The notes: generated by a model not told the origin, from the sequence alone. Numbered from the stretch's first letter, positions 1 through 7,401 are shown. The stretch is DNA of 15,524 bases from an uncultured Selenomonadaceae bacterium (GCA_905236325.1 CAJOPJ010000041.1:1-15524); one strand, 5' to 3'. A program made the numbers and translations.

Positions 1-249
1 ATTTATAAACCTGTCGGCTGTGAAAAATGCGGCGGCACAGGTTTTTTTGGCAGGCTTGCACTGCATGAAATTTTGGTCATTGAAAAAAAATTACGCAACT
101 TGATTTTAAGTTCCAACAACCTTGATGAATTTTATTCAGCCGCGTCTGAAGTTGGTATGAAAACTTTGTTGCAGGATGGCATTGAAAAAATTCGCGCAGG
201 TTTGACGACGCTTGAAGAAGTTCAACAAAGCATTGATTCTACAATTTAA
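1..249 (+). CDS. GspE/PilB-type secretion or pilus assembly ATPase, C-terminal end (partial)
   Basis: Frame 1 is open from the window edge to TAA at 247-249, giving the last 82 residues of a longer protein. The visible segment starts with a CEKC pair (C7 and C10 of the visible part) followed by GTGFFGR and LHEIL. This is the second half of the four-cysteine zinc motif and the conserved region after it in type II secretion GspE and type IV pilus PilB hexameric ATPases, which power pseudopilus or pilus assembly at the cytoplasmic face of the inner membrane. The C-terminal helix with DGIEKIRAGLTTLEEV is also typical of the family. The Walker motifs lie outside the window, so GspE and PilB cannot be told apart. 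There are 60 bases between this gene and the flavin prenyltransferase gene. Confidence 0.85.
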   Translation: MYKPVGCEKCGGTGFFGRLALHEILVIEKKLRNLILSSNNLDEFYSAASEVGMKTLLQDGIEKIRAGLTTLEEVQQSIDSTI

Positions 250-309
250 AATTTTTGTTATTGATAAAAATAAAGCAAAATATTAAACTTTGTCAGAGGT
301 GATTTTTTT

Positions 310-873
310 ATGCGCATAACTGTTGGAATAACCGGCGCAAGTGGAATTATTTTAGCTGTCGAACTTTTGAAAAGATTGCATGAAATGAAAAATGTTGAAA
401 CGCACTTGATAATCACGGACGGCGGCAAGTTGACAATTCGCGATGAAACTGATTTTGATTTGTATGAAATTCAGCACTTGGCGAATGTGGTTTATGAAGT
501 TAATGAAATGGACGCGTCGATTGCATCTGGCAGTTTCTTGGTTGAAGGAATGGTCATTGTTCCCTGCACAATGAAAACAGTTGCCGGAATTGCTGTCGGT
601 TATGGCGAAAATTTATTGCTCCGCGCCGCCGATGTTTGCATAAAAGAAAATCGCAAGCTAATTTTGGTGCCGCGCGAAATGCCGTTCAGCAGGATACACT
701 TGCGAAATATGAAGGAATTGGCGGACATGGGCGTTGTGATTATGCCGCCGGTTATGACTTTTTACAACACGCCTGTAACTATCGAAGGACAAATTGAACA
801 CATTGTAGACAAAATTTTATTGCAACTTGGACTGCCTGCTGATTTGAAGGAATGGCGTGGCAGAAAAAAATAA
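310..873 (+). CDS. ubiX: UbiX-family flavin prenyltransferase
   Basis: The 187-residue product has the family's usual length. UbiX enzymes join a dimethylallyl group to reduced FMN to make prenylated FMN, the cofactor of UbiD-type decarboxylases. Visible family signatures are GITGASG at residues 6-12 (FMN-binding turn), SGS at 73-75, the PCTMKT segment at 85-90, and VPRE at 120-123. The C-terminal part PPVMTFYNTPVTIE also matches the family. The start is set by a good ribosome site (AGAGGTGA, 295-302) seven bases before the ATG. No UbiD partner is in the window, so the client decarboxylase must be elsewhere. The stop codon abuts the alr stop codon on the other strand with no base between. The 60-base upstream gap holds only weak -35/-10-like sequence, so cotranscription with the upstream ATPase gene is possible. 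Confidence 0.92.
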   Translation: MRITVGITGASGIILAVELLKRLHEMKNVETHLIITDGGKLTIRDETDFDLYEIQHLANVVYEVNEMDASIASGSFLVEGMVIVPCTMKTVAGIAVGYGENLLLRAADVCIKENRKLILVPREMPFSRIHLRNMKELADMGVVIMPPVMTFYNTPVTIEGQIEHIVDKILLQLGLPADLKEWRGRKK

Positions 874-1980
874 TCAACAAAAAATTCTGGGCACGCGGCT
901 ACTGACTAAGCAGGTGACTTCATAATTTATGGTTTGCAAATGTTTAGCGGCATCATCGACTGAAATTTTTCCGCCGAACAAAATAACTTCGTCGCCAACT
1001 TGAACTTCAGGAACTTCAGTAACATCAACCATAACCTGATCCATGCAAACACGCCCTGCAATCGGTGCAATGCAACCTCGAACTTCGACAGAAAAATTTT
1101 TGTAGGCGCGAATGTAGCCGTCAGCGTAGCCAAGCGGCAAAGTTGCAATTACAGAATCTTTCTGCGCAATAAAATCTCTGCCGTAACCAATCGGTGTACC
1201 TGCAGAAATTTTTTTCAGGTAGGCAATTTTTGCTTTAAGTTTCATCGCCGGTTGCAACTGAATATTTTTTTGAACTTCGTCGGAAGGGTATAAGCCATAA
1301 GTAATAATTCCACTGCGAACCATATCAAGGTGTGCGTCGGGAATTTCCAAAATCGCGGCTGACTCGGCAATATGACAAATTTTTATCAAAATGCCGTGCT
1401 CGCGAATTTTTTTTGCAGTCGATTTAAAAAGCTCAAGCTGCTTGTAGGTAAAAGTTTTGTCGGCGGAATCAGCGTCGGAAAAATGCGTAAACAAACCTTC
1501 CAACTCAAGGTTCGGCAATTTGGAAATTTTTTCAGCAACTTCAATAGCCGCGTCAGGAAAAATTCCAATGCGCCCCATACCTGTTTCAATTTTCAGGTGA
1601 ACTTTAGCCTGAAGATTTTTTTCAGTCGCGCAGACGGAAATTTTTTCAGCAAAATCAAAATCGCAAACTGTCAGTGTCAAATTATTTTCAACAGCAGCTT
1701 CAACTGCGTCAGTCGGAATTAAACCTAAAACCAAAATTGGCAAATTAAAACCTGCACGGCGAAGTTCCAAGCCTTCCAAAGCAGTCGCAACAGCTAAAAA
1801 ATCTGCGCCAACTTCGACAGCAACTTTTGAAACTTCAACTGCGCCGTGACCATAAGCATTTGCTTTGACAACTGCGCAAAGTTTTGCGTTCGGCTGAATG
1901 TGTTTGCGAATTGCGGTAAGATTATTTTTAATCGCACCAAGATTTATTTCGGCGCAAACATCACGGAGGTTTGTCATCAT
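874..1980 (-). CDS. alr: Alanine racemase
   Basis: This 368-residue PLP enzyme interconverts L- and D-alanine for peptidoglycan synthesis in the cytoplasm. The N-terminal barrel carries AVVKANAYGHG with the PLP lysine at K39. The second catalytic base is probably Y266 in PIGYGRDF. GYADGY at 284-289, RVCMDQ at 310-315 and the C-terminal YEVTC...SSRVPRIF signature agree with the family, and no key residue is missing. Two ATG codons lie in tandem at the start; the first (1978-1980) is ten bases from AGAAAGGA (1991-1998), so it is preferred. The gene is divergent from holA, with 69 bases between the starts, and convergent with ubiX with no spacer, which leaves no room for a conventional terminator between them. 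Confidence 0.97.
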   Translation of the reverse strand: MMTNLRDVCAEINLGAIKNNLTAIRKHIQPNAKLCAVVKANAYGHGAVEVSKVAVEVGADFLAVATALEGLELRRAGFNLPILVLGLIPTDAVEAAVENNLTLTVCDFDFAEKISVCATEKNLQAKVHLKIETGMGRIGIFPDAAIEVAEKISKLPNLELEGLFTHFSDADSADKTFTYKQLELFKSTAKKIREHGILIKICHIAESAAILEIPDAHLDMVRSGIITYGLYPSDEVQKNIQLQPAMKLKAKIAYLKKISAGTPIGYGRDFIAQKDSVIATLPLGYADGYIRAYKNFSVEVRGCIAPIAGRVCMDQVMVDVTEVPEVQVGDEVILFGGKISVDDAAKHLQTINYEVTCLVSSRVPRIFC

Positions 1981-2049
1981 GAAAAAATCTTCCTTTCTGG
2001 ACGATTGTTATTTTATGTTGTTCAAATTATGCGGCAGGAGGGTTAAATT

Positions 2050-3045
2050 TTGAACTACAAAGACTTTATGCAGGAACTCAACAGCGAAATTAAAAATGTT
2101 TATCTGCTTTGCGGCACTGAAAATTTTTATATTGACAAGGCGCGTGAAAAAATTTTTGAACGCTTGGCTGTTGATAAATCTGAAATTGTAACTTTCGATT
2201 GTGCAGAAAAAATTTCAACTGCGGAAATTATCAGTGCGATTGATTCTGCGCCGCTGTTCAATCCACAAAATGTAGTTCTGGTAAAAAATGCGCCTTACTT
2301 TGGCGCGGAAGGTAAATCTGACAGACTGGCTGAAGTTTTGGAATATATGCAGCCTACAAATTTTGTAATTTTTATTTCAAAATCTGCCGACAAGCGCAAA
2401 AAACTTTATAAAATAATTTCACGCGTCGGCGCAGTTTTAGAAGCAGAACCATTGCGACCTTGGCAGTTGGACGACTGGCTGAATGACAAATTAAAATCAA
2501 TCGGCAAAGTTATGACTCCCGATGCCAGAAAATATTTTATGGAACGCGCCGGCTTACTTCAAGAAATTTCGCTGTGGTATTTTGAAAATGAACTTGATAA
2601 AGTTGCATTGGCAATCAAAAGCCGCGAAATTACAGTTGAACATCTTGAAAGGCTTTTAACAGAACTGCCTGAAGTTTCAAACTTTGCGCTGGTTGACGCA
2701 ATCGACGCACGCAAACCTAAAACTGCAATCAAAATCCTGCGTATGCAACTTCGCGACAGAAATAAATTTCCACTTGTCACGACAATTTTAGTTCGCCATG
2801 TTCGCCAACTTTTACGCGCAAAATATTTTATTGCCAAGGGCGTTAAAGGTCGCGGACTTGCCGAGCCGCTGGAATTAAATCCATTCATTGCGCAGAAAGT
2901 CGCTGAAAAATCTGCAAGTTATTCTCCAAAACTGCTTGAAAAAATTTTTATTGAGCTTGCCGACGCTGACTTCAAATTAAAAACCGGTCGCGCAGGAATT
3001 GAAATTTTGGAACGCATTGTTATTAAATTAGCTGCTAGACTTTAG
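2050..3045 (+). CDS. holA: DNA polymerase III delta subunit
   Basis: The 331-residue product matches the HolA family in length and pattern. Delta opens the beta sliding clamp as part of the clamp-loader complex. The N-terminal YLLCGTENFYIDKAREKI is the family's opening strand and helix. Later conserved-type segments are LVKNAPYF, LEAEPLRPWQLDDWL, the EVSNFALVDAI region and FPLVTTILVRHVRQLL, ending in a helical collar domain. The start is TTG at 2050-2052, chosen because a very strong ribosome site (AGGAGGG, 2036-2042) lies seven bases upstream and no ATG is suitably placed. The stop TAG falls inside a 7-bp repeat tract. The next gene is convergent. Confidence 0.93.
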   Translation: MNYKDFMQELNSEIKNVYLLCGTENFYIDKAREKIFERLAVDKSEIVTFDCAEKISTAEIISAIDSAPLFNPQNVVLVKNAPYFGAEGKSDRLAEVLEYMQPTNFVIFISKSADKRKKLYKIISRVGAVLEAEPLRPWQLDDWLNDKLKSIGKVMTPDARKYFMERAGLLQEISLWYFENELDKVALAIKSREITVEHLERLLTELPEVSNFALVDAIDARKPKTAIKILRMQLRDRNKFPLVTTILVRHVRQLLRAKYFIAKGVKGRGLAEPLELNPFIAQKVAEKSASYSPKLLEKIFIELADADFKLKTGRAGIEILERIVIKLAARL

Positions 3046-3067
3046 ACATTAGAAAAAAAATCTAAAG
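3033..3067. repeat. 7-bp degenerate tandem repeat tract at the end of holA
   Basis: Three consecutive heptamers TGCTAGA, CTTTAGA and CATTAGA run from 3033 to 3053 and share the half TAGA; the holA stop lies within them. After an A-rich stretch, TCTAAAG at 3061-3067 is the exact inverted copy of CTTTAGA (3040-3046), so the tract can also fold into a weak hairpin between the convergent holA and DUF5348-like genes. The CTTTAGA unit recurs twice near 9331. A role as weak terminator is possible but there is no good GC stem. Confidence 0.6.
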
Positions 3068-3283
3068 CCTGATTCTGATTTCACAACCTAAACAATTTCC
3101 ATAATTCCAATCTTCAAGGTAAGGTTCAGTCGTTGCGGACGCAACTTTAACTTTATGCCAAAAGCCATTCTGAAAAATTTCAACTTCCTGTCCGACTTTG
3201 AGCGGAGTAAAAATCAATTCGCCGTGACTGAAATATTGTGCTGCGATTGAATCTTCATGCCAAACTAAAATTCCTTCTTGCAT
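3062..3283 (-). CDS. Small DUF5348-like protein of unknown function
   Basis: The 73-residue product (ATG at 3281-3283) is a compact, probably all-beta soluble protein. The pattern GxLVW near the N-terminus, a central LKVGQEVEIF, NGFWHKVKV, and a final GCEIRIRL resembles DUF5348 proteins of Firmicutes, but this is from memory of the pattern and not a profile match. An in-frame TTG three bases upstream (3284-3286) is an alternative start; the ribosome site AGGAG (3294-3298) is ten bases from the ATG and seven from the TTG, so the choice is not decided. The gene has its own SigH-like promoter site and a divergent neighbour, the TAXI lipoprotein. Two tyrosines and two cysteines near the C-terminus (GNCLGCE) are notable, but function is unknown. 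Confidence 0.75.
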   Translation of the reverse strand: MQEGILVWHEDSIAAQYFSHGELIFTPLKVGQEVEIFQNGFWHKVKVASATTEPYLEDWNYGNCLGCEIRIRL

Positions 3284-3315
3284 CAAAAATCATCTCCTAA
3301 AAAATTTGCAGAAAA

Positions 3316-3345
3316 AATTTCTTTACCGGATTCTAAAAATCCTGC
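3316..3345 (-). promoter_or_regulatory. SigH-like promoter for the DUF5348-like gene
   Basis: On the minus strand GCAGGATTT (3345-3337) is followed after 12 bases by AAAGAAATT (3324-3316). This fits the Bacillus SigH consensus RNAGGAWWW-N11/12-RNNGAATWW except A for T after GAA. A start of transcription near 3308 would leave a short leader before the ribosome site at 3294-3298. It is back to back with a second such site on the plus strand. Confidence 0.55.
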
Positions 3346-3363
3346 CACTTTAAAATTTTTATT

Positions 3364-3392
3364 GCAGGAAAAAATTTGCTGAGGTTGAAATT
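3364..3392 (+). promoter_or_regulatory. SigH-like promoter for the TAXI lipoprotein gene
   Basis: GCAGGAAAA (3364-3372), an 11-base spacer, and GTTGAAATT (3384-3392) fit the SigH pattern with one mismatch in the -10 part. Transcription would begin near 3400, about 24 bases before the ATG and just ahead of the GGAGG at 3411-3415. Only 18 bases separate its -35 element from that of the divergent site, so one regulator could act on both. Confidence 0.58.
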
Positions 3393-3423
3393 AACTTTTA
3401 ACTAAACAAAGGAGGCTACCAAA

Positions 3424-4386
3424 ATGAAGTTACAAAGTTTTTTCAAGCGTATGTTGACTGCCGGTCTTGCTTTTGCATTTGCAATTGGCGTTGCAGGTTG
3501 CGGTGGAGAAACCGGCAGTACTACGCTGAACATTGCAACAGGCGGAACTGCCGGAACTTATTATCCAATTGGCGGCGCAATTGCCGATGTTATAACTAAA
3601 AATGTTGAAGGCGTAAATGCAAGTGCACAAAGTACCGGCGCATCAGTTGCAAATATAAATATGTTGCGCGACGGCGAAGTTGACTTGGCGATTGTTCAAA
3701 ATGACATAACTTATTACGCTGTGAACGGCACAAATATGTTTGAAGGCAACAAACTTTCAAACATTCGCGCAATTGCGTCACTGTATCCTGAAACTTGCCA
3801 ATTTGTCACGCTGGACACTTCAGATGTTCGTTCAATAGCTGACTTGCGCGGCAAAAAAGTTGCAGTCGGCGCAGCAGGCAGTGGCGTTGAATTTAATGTT
3901 CGACAAATTTTGGTAGCTTATGGTTTAAGTTATAATGACATTGATGAACAATTTTTGTCATTTGCAGAAGCAGCCGCTGCATTGAAAACCGGCGCGATTG
4001 ATGTTGTTTGCTTGACTGCCGGTTATCCAACTGTTTCAATTCAAGACATTGCAAGTCGACAAAAAATCAGATTGATTCCGCTTACAAATGACAGAATTGA
4101 ACAGCTTACAAGTGAATATCCATTCTTTACGCGCACAGTTATTCCGGCAGGAACTTATCCAAATGTCACTGAAGATACTCAAACTGTCAGCGTAATGGCA
4201 ATGCTTGTCGCAAATGACAAAATCAGTGATGAAACCGGCTACAATATCACAAAAGCAATTTTTGAAAATCTGGATCAAATTTCAGCCTCACATTCCGCAG
4301 CCAAACAAATAAACAAAAACACTGCAACCAATGGTCTTGATTTTATTCAGCTGAACGAAGGTGCAGAAAGATTTTATTCTGAATAA
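3424..4386 (+). CDS. TAXI-family TRAP transporter solute-binding lipoprotein
   Basis: The 320-residue product begins with a lipoprotein signal peptide: a basic N-terminus, a hydrophobic stretch, and the lipobox VAGC with the lipidated cysteine at C26. The mature protein opens with LNIATGGTAGTYYPIGGAIA, the defining segment of TAXI solute receptors, followed by QSTGASVANINML, LAIVQND, and LRGKKVAVGAAGSG. Such proteins bind acidic substrates outside the inner membrane and deliver them to a fused DctQM-type permease. No permease follows: the gene ends at a terminator. It could serve a distant permease or a sensor. The strong GGAGG at 3411-3415, eight bases before the ATG, supports the start. The substrate cannot be told from sequence. 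Confidence 0.93.
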   Translation: MKLQSFFKRMLTAGLAFAFAIGVAGCGGETGSTTLNIATGGTAGTYYPIGGAIADVITKNVEGVNASAQSTGASVANINMLRDGEVDLAIVQNDITYYAVNGTNMFEGNKLSNIRAIASLYPETCQFVTLDTSDVRSIADLRGKKVAVGAAGSGVEFNVRQILVAYGLSYNDIDEQFLSFAEAAAALKTGAIDVVCLTAGYPTVSIQDIASRQKIRLIPLTNDRIEQLTSEYPFFTRTVIPAGTYPNVTEDTQTVSVMAMLVANDKISDETGYNITKAIFENLDQISASHSAAKQINKNTATNGLDFIQLNEGAERFYSE

Positions 4387-4392
4387 TTTCGC

Positions 4393-4428
4393 AAAAAAAT
4401 TATCCCGACATTTGCCGGGATTTTTTTT
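4393..4428. terminator. Bidirectional intrinsic terminator between convergent genes
   Basis: The arms 4402-4410 (ATCCCGACA) and 4413-4421 (TGCCGGGAT) form a nine-position stem with one A-C mismatch and a TT loop. A T run follows at 4421-4428 and an A run precedes at 4393-4399, so it can end transcription from both sides. It lies six bases after the TAXI gene's stop region and overlaps the stop codon of the opposite methyltransferase-like gene by two bases. Confidence 0.88.
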
Positions 4429-5254
4429 ATATATTTTTTTTAATAAAAATTTTTGCGTCGTCGTGAACTACAACTTGCTCAACAAAATCAAACAAATAAT
4501 CTGCAAAAATTTGTTCGGCTTTACAAAAATCTTTCAACGCAGAAATATTTTCTTCAACATCAATTTTGTATTCAATTCTGTGCAAAAGTCTTGCCAATTT
4601 AGCGCGTACTTCTTCAGTGTAAATTTCTTTCAATGCAGAAACTTCAGCTTCACATTTGCTGGCCTTAACCAGCCAAATTTTTGTCTGCAAGTCGTTGCTG
4701 AAGTTGTCAAAGCCAATTTTTTCCCAGCCTTCAACTGAAATATTTTCAAATTGCACTTCCGGCAAAAAGTCTATCTGCTTATAAATTGCATCGTCCAAAA
4801 TTTTTACTACATTCCACTTCGCCCAAAATCTTCTTTCGCGCATTGGAAATTCGCCGCGCTTTAAACATTCCAAAATTTCTACAAATCGCACATTTAAAAA
4901 CTGCGTCAATAAAAATCCTCTGTCAGTCAGCAGGTGATTCAGTTCAAGCAATGTTACATAATAATTTGGCGCGTATGTTAAAACATCTTCAGCCAAAATT
5001 ATGTCAAAAATTTTCGGCTCTGTAGGTAAACCTGTTTTTGTATAGTCGCCAATCAGCAAGTCGATTGATAAATTTTTGCAAAGTTCGGCGATTTTTGCGT
5101 CGCGTTCTGTTGTTAAAAATGCAATACGCGCTTTTGGAAGTAAATTTCTGATTTCTTGCAAATAATTTTCCGACTCAATTACTAGAACTGTCAAATCTGC
5201 TGAAAAAATAGGCGGCACAAATTTTAATAATCCGCGCCGTTCATCAGTTTGCAT
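4427..5254 (-). CDS. Methyltransferase-like protein with degenerate SAM-binding motif
   Basis: The 275-residue product resembles class I SAM methyltransferases that often sit in sugar or glycosylation loci: an N-terminal ERRGLLKFVPP lead-in, a first strand TVLVIESE (22-29), a second region with LTTERD, FDIILAEDVLTYAPN (motif II-like, about 83-97) and LLELNHLLTDRGFLLTQF. The glycine-rich loop expected after the first strand (DxGxGxG) is replaced by IESENY, so SAM binding is doubtful. The C-terminal half, roughly residues 140-275, is helical and charged and not recognised. ATG at 5252-5254 has GGAGAA (5261-5266) six bases upstream and lies 20 bases after the lon stop, so it is probably the last gene of the operon. 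Confidence 0.6.
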   Translation of the reverse strand: MQTDERRGLLKFVPPIFSADLTVLVIESENYLQEIRNLLPKARIAFLTTERDAKIAELCKNLSIDLLIGDYTKTGLPTEPKIFDIILAEDVLTYAPNYYVTLLELNHLLTDRGFLLTQFLNVRFVEILECLKRGEFPMRERRFWAKWNVVKILDDAIYKQIDFLPEVQFENISVEGWEKIGFDNFSNDLQTKIWLVKASKCEAEVSALKEIYTEEVRAKLARLLHRIEYKIDVEENISALKDFCKAEQIFADYLFDFVEQVVVHDDAKIFIKKNI

Positions 5255-5274
5255 TTTTAATTCTCCATTCTTAG

Positions 5275-7371
5275 CTAATTTTTAATACCTAACATCGCCA
5301 ATTCTTCGTCAGTCAAAGTTGTCGAAGCTATATCGTCAATTTGCTTTTGTAATTTTAATTCTGCGTCGTCAACTTCCGGTGCAGAAATTTTTTTTGGCTT
5401 GGAAGTTTTTTTTGCAGATTTTTTAGGCTTAGAAATTTTTTCAGCAGAAATTTTAATTTCGTCCATAAAAATCCACTTGAAAGCTTCCTCCGCTGTTTCG
5501 ACAGGGTGGATATTTAAACCCAAGTGCCAGCGCGGAATATCTTTTGAATTTTCTTTCGGAATGACAAGAGTTCTGATTCCTGCCTGTTTTGCTCCGTAAG
5601 CCTTTTCAAAAACACCGCCGACAGGTCGATCTTTGCCTTGAATTGAAATTTCGCCGGTAACTGCGACATCTTGTCGAATTTTTTTTCCGGTAATTGCGCT
5701 GTAAATCGCAGCCAAAATCGCAGTACCGGCACTGGGTCCATCAATATTTCCGCCGCCGATAACATTTATATGCAAATCATAGTCTTGAATATTTTTGCCT
5801 GAAATTTTTCTTAAAACCGCCGTCGCGTTGAAAACTGAATCTTTCGCCATACTGCCGGCTGTATCATTAAATCTGATAGTGCCTTGATTTTTTTTAGCAG
5901 CAGGATACGCTACAGCCTCAATCTCAATCACTGAACCAAGATAGCCACTCACGCCCAAACCAAAAATTTTTCCGACTTCGCCGGTGCTTTTTGCCTTTTT
6001 TGTAACAAATTGAAATAGTCTGCTAACTTGCGCGACTTCATAAATATTTTGTTTGGAAATTTTTATTTCGCCGTTGCTATCTGAATTTTCCAAAGCCAAA
6101 CTGTAAGCGTCCGCCAAAATATTTATTGCCTTGCGACCTTCAATTGTATATTCAGAAATTGTTTCGGCAATTCCGTCCTCAAGTTCAACATTTAATTTTT
6201 TCGCAGCGTTCTTCACAATTTCGATAATGTGCATTGGCGTTAATGGTTCAAAATAAATTTCAGCACAACGCGAACGTAACGCAGGATTTATATCATGCGC
6301 TTCACGCGTCGTTGCGCCAATTAAAACAAAATCTGCAGGTGCACCGTCCTCAAACAACATTTTAATATATTTTGGCACGCGTTCATCTGTCGGGTCATAG
6401 TAAGCCGATTCAAAGTAAGCGCGTTTATCTTCCAAAACTTTCAGCAATTTATTTTGCAACATTATGTCCATTTCGCCAATTTCATCGATAAACAAAATTC
6501 CGCCGTGCGCGTCAGTTACAAGTCCCGGTTTCGGTTCAGGAATACCGCTGTCAGCCAAAGATTTTTGCGCACCTTGATAAATTGGATCATGAACGCTGCC
6601 TAAAAGTGGATTTGTCATATCGCGTGGATCCCAGCGTAAAGTTGTGCCGTCAGTTTCGACAAATGGCGCATTTTCGACGAAAGGCGAAACTTCACTTCCG
6701 CGCACACTTTCCAAAACCAAACGCGCCGCAGTAGTTTTTCCAACGCCCGGCGGTCCATACAAAATTAAATGTTGCGGATATGGCGACGCTAATTTTGCAC
6801 GCAAAGATTTTACTGCGCGTTCCTGCCCAACAATTTCAGATAAATCTTTCGGTCGCAAAAGTTCCATGACTGACTGCGTGAGTTTTATTTTTTCCAACGC
6901 TTCAAGTTCTTCACGCTTTTGTGCGTCGTGCGGAGTTTCAACTTCAGGTTCTTCATTTTTCAAAATCTGCAACCGCAAGTCTTTAACATAATCTTGGTGG
7001 TCTTTTTCCATTTTTTCATTGACTTTGCGTTCAATTTTGTCTTCCATTTGTCGCCTTGCAACTATGTCCGCCATCATTTCCGACAGCTTGATTATTTCGG
7101 CGTGAATGTCTTTAGGTTTTACTGCCGGTCCAAGCGTTGGATTTTCTTCCAAAATTCGCCGCAGTGCCAAAAGTCTTTCTGCCGGGTCTTGCGAACGCAA
7201 ATATTTCAGTGCGTCCATTTTTCCTGCCTGCAAAACCAATCTGTCAGAGCCAATTACATCAATAAAAATTGAATACAGCGCAGAGATTTCTCTGTCAATT
7301 TCTGTTTCATTGCGCACCGGTATTGTTATTTCTTTTTTGCCTCGCAGTTTATTAAAAAATTTATCTAACAA
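5275..7371 (-). CDS. lonC: Lon-family ATP-dependent protease, LonC type
   Basis: The predicted product has 698 residues. An AAA+ domain carries GPPGVGKT (206-213) and GGILFIDE (290-297). The Lon protease domain carries GPSAG with Ser547 and GGVFEKAYGAKQAG with Lys590, and the Ser-Lys spacing of 43 equals that of classical Lon. In place of the large Lon substrate-binding N-domain there is a shorter region with a charged predicted coiled coil (about 90-165), as in LonC/spore-Lon proteins. The start is TTG at 7369-7371 because AAAGGAG lies seven bases upstream (7378-7388 region); an ATG 51 bases further upstream would fall inside a repeat tract and lacks a ribosome site. The C-terminus has an unusual lysine-rich decapeptide duplication (about 642-663). 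rplI lies directly upstream, a known Firmicute linkage. Confidence 0.92.
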   Translation of the reverse strand: MLDKFFNKLRGKKEITIPVRNETEIDREISALYSIFIDVIGSDRLVLQAGKMDALKYLRSQDPAERLLALRRILEENPTLGPAVKPKDIHAEIIKLSEMMADIVARRQMEDKIERKVNEKMEKDHQDYVKDLRLQILKNEEPEVETPHDAQKREELEALEKIKLTQSVMELLRPKDLSEIVGQERAVKSLRAKLASPYPQHLILYGPPGVGKTTAARLVLESVRGSEVSPFVENAPFVETDGTTLRWDPRDMTNPLLGSVHDPIYQGAQKSLADSGIPEPKPGLVTDAHGGILFIDEIGEMDIMLQNKLLKVLEDKRAYFESAYYDPTDERVPKYIKMLFEDGAPADFVLIGATTREAHDINPALRSRCAEIYFEPLTPMHIIEIVKNAAKKLNVELEDGIAETISEYTIEGRKAINILADAYSLALENSDSNGEIKISKQNIYEVAQVSRLFQFVTKKAKSTGEVGKIFGLGVSGYLGSVIEIEAVAYPAAKKNQGTIRFNDTAGSMAKDSVFNATAVLRKISGKNIQDYDLHINVIGGGNIDGPSAGTAILAAIYSAITGKKIRQDVAVTGEISIQGKDRPVGGVFEKAYGAKQAGIRTLVIPKENSKDIPRWHLGLNIHPVETAEEAFKWIFMDEIKISAEKISKPKKSAKKTSKPKKISAPEVDDAELKLQKQIDDIASTTLTDEELAMLGIKN

Positions 7372-7401
7372 AAAAATTCTCCTTTGCAATAAAAAAAGTC
7401 G

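Noticed and set aside
255..283. TTGTTA...AAATAT as a promoter for ubiX
   Set aside because: The 17-base spacing is right but the -10 element matches poorly and AT-rich gaps give many such hits.
1000..1722. Plus-strand open frames across alanine racemase
   Set aside because: They are antisense shadows rich in N, F and K with no ribosome site, while the minus frame has clear Alr motifs.
5255..5280. A fourth heptamer tract between lonC and the methyltransferase-like gene
   Set aside because: GAATGGA-GAATTAA can be read in steps of seven, but the stretch also contains the ribosome site and is too short to distinguish from chance.
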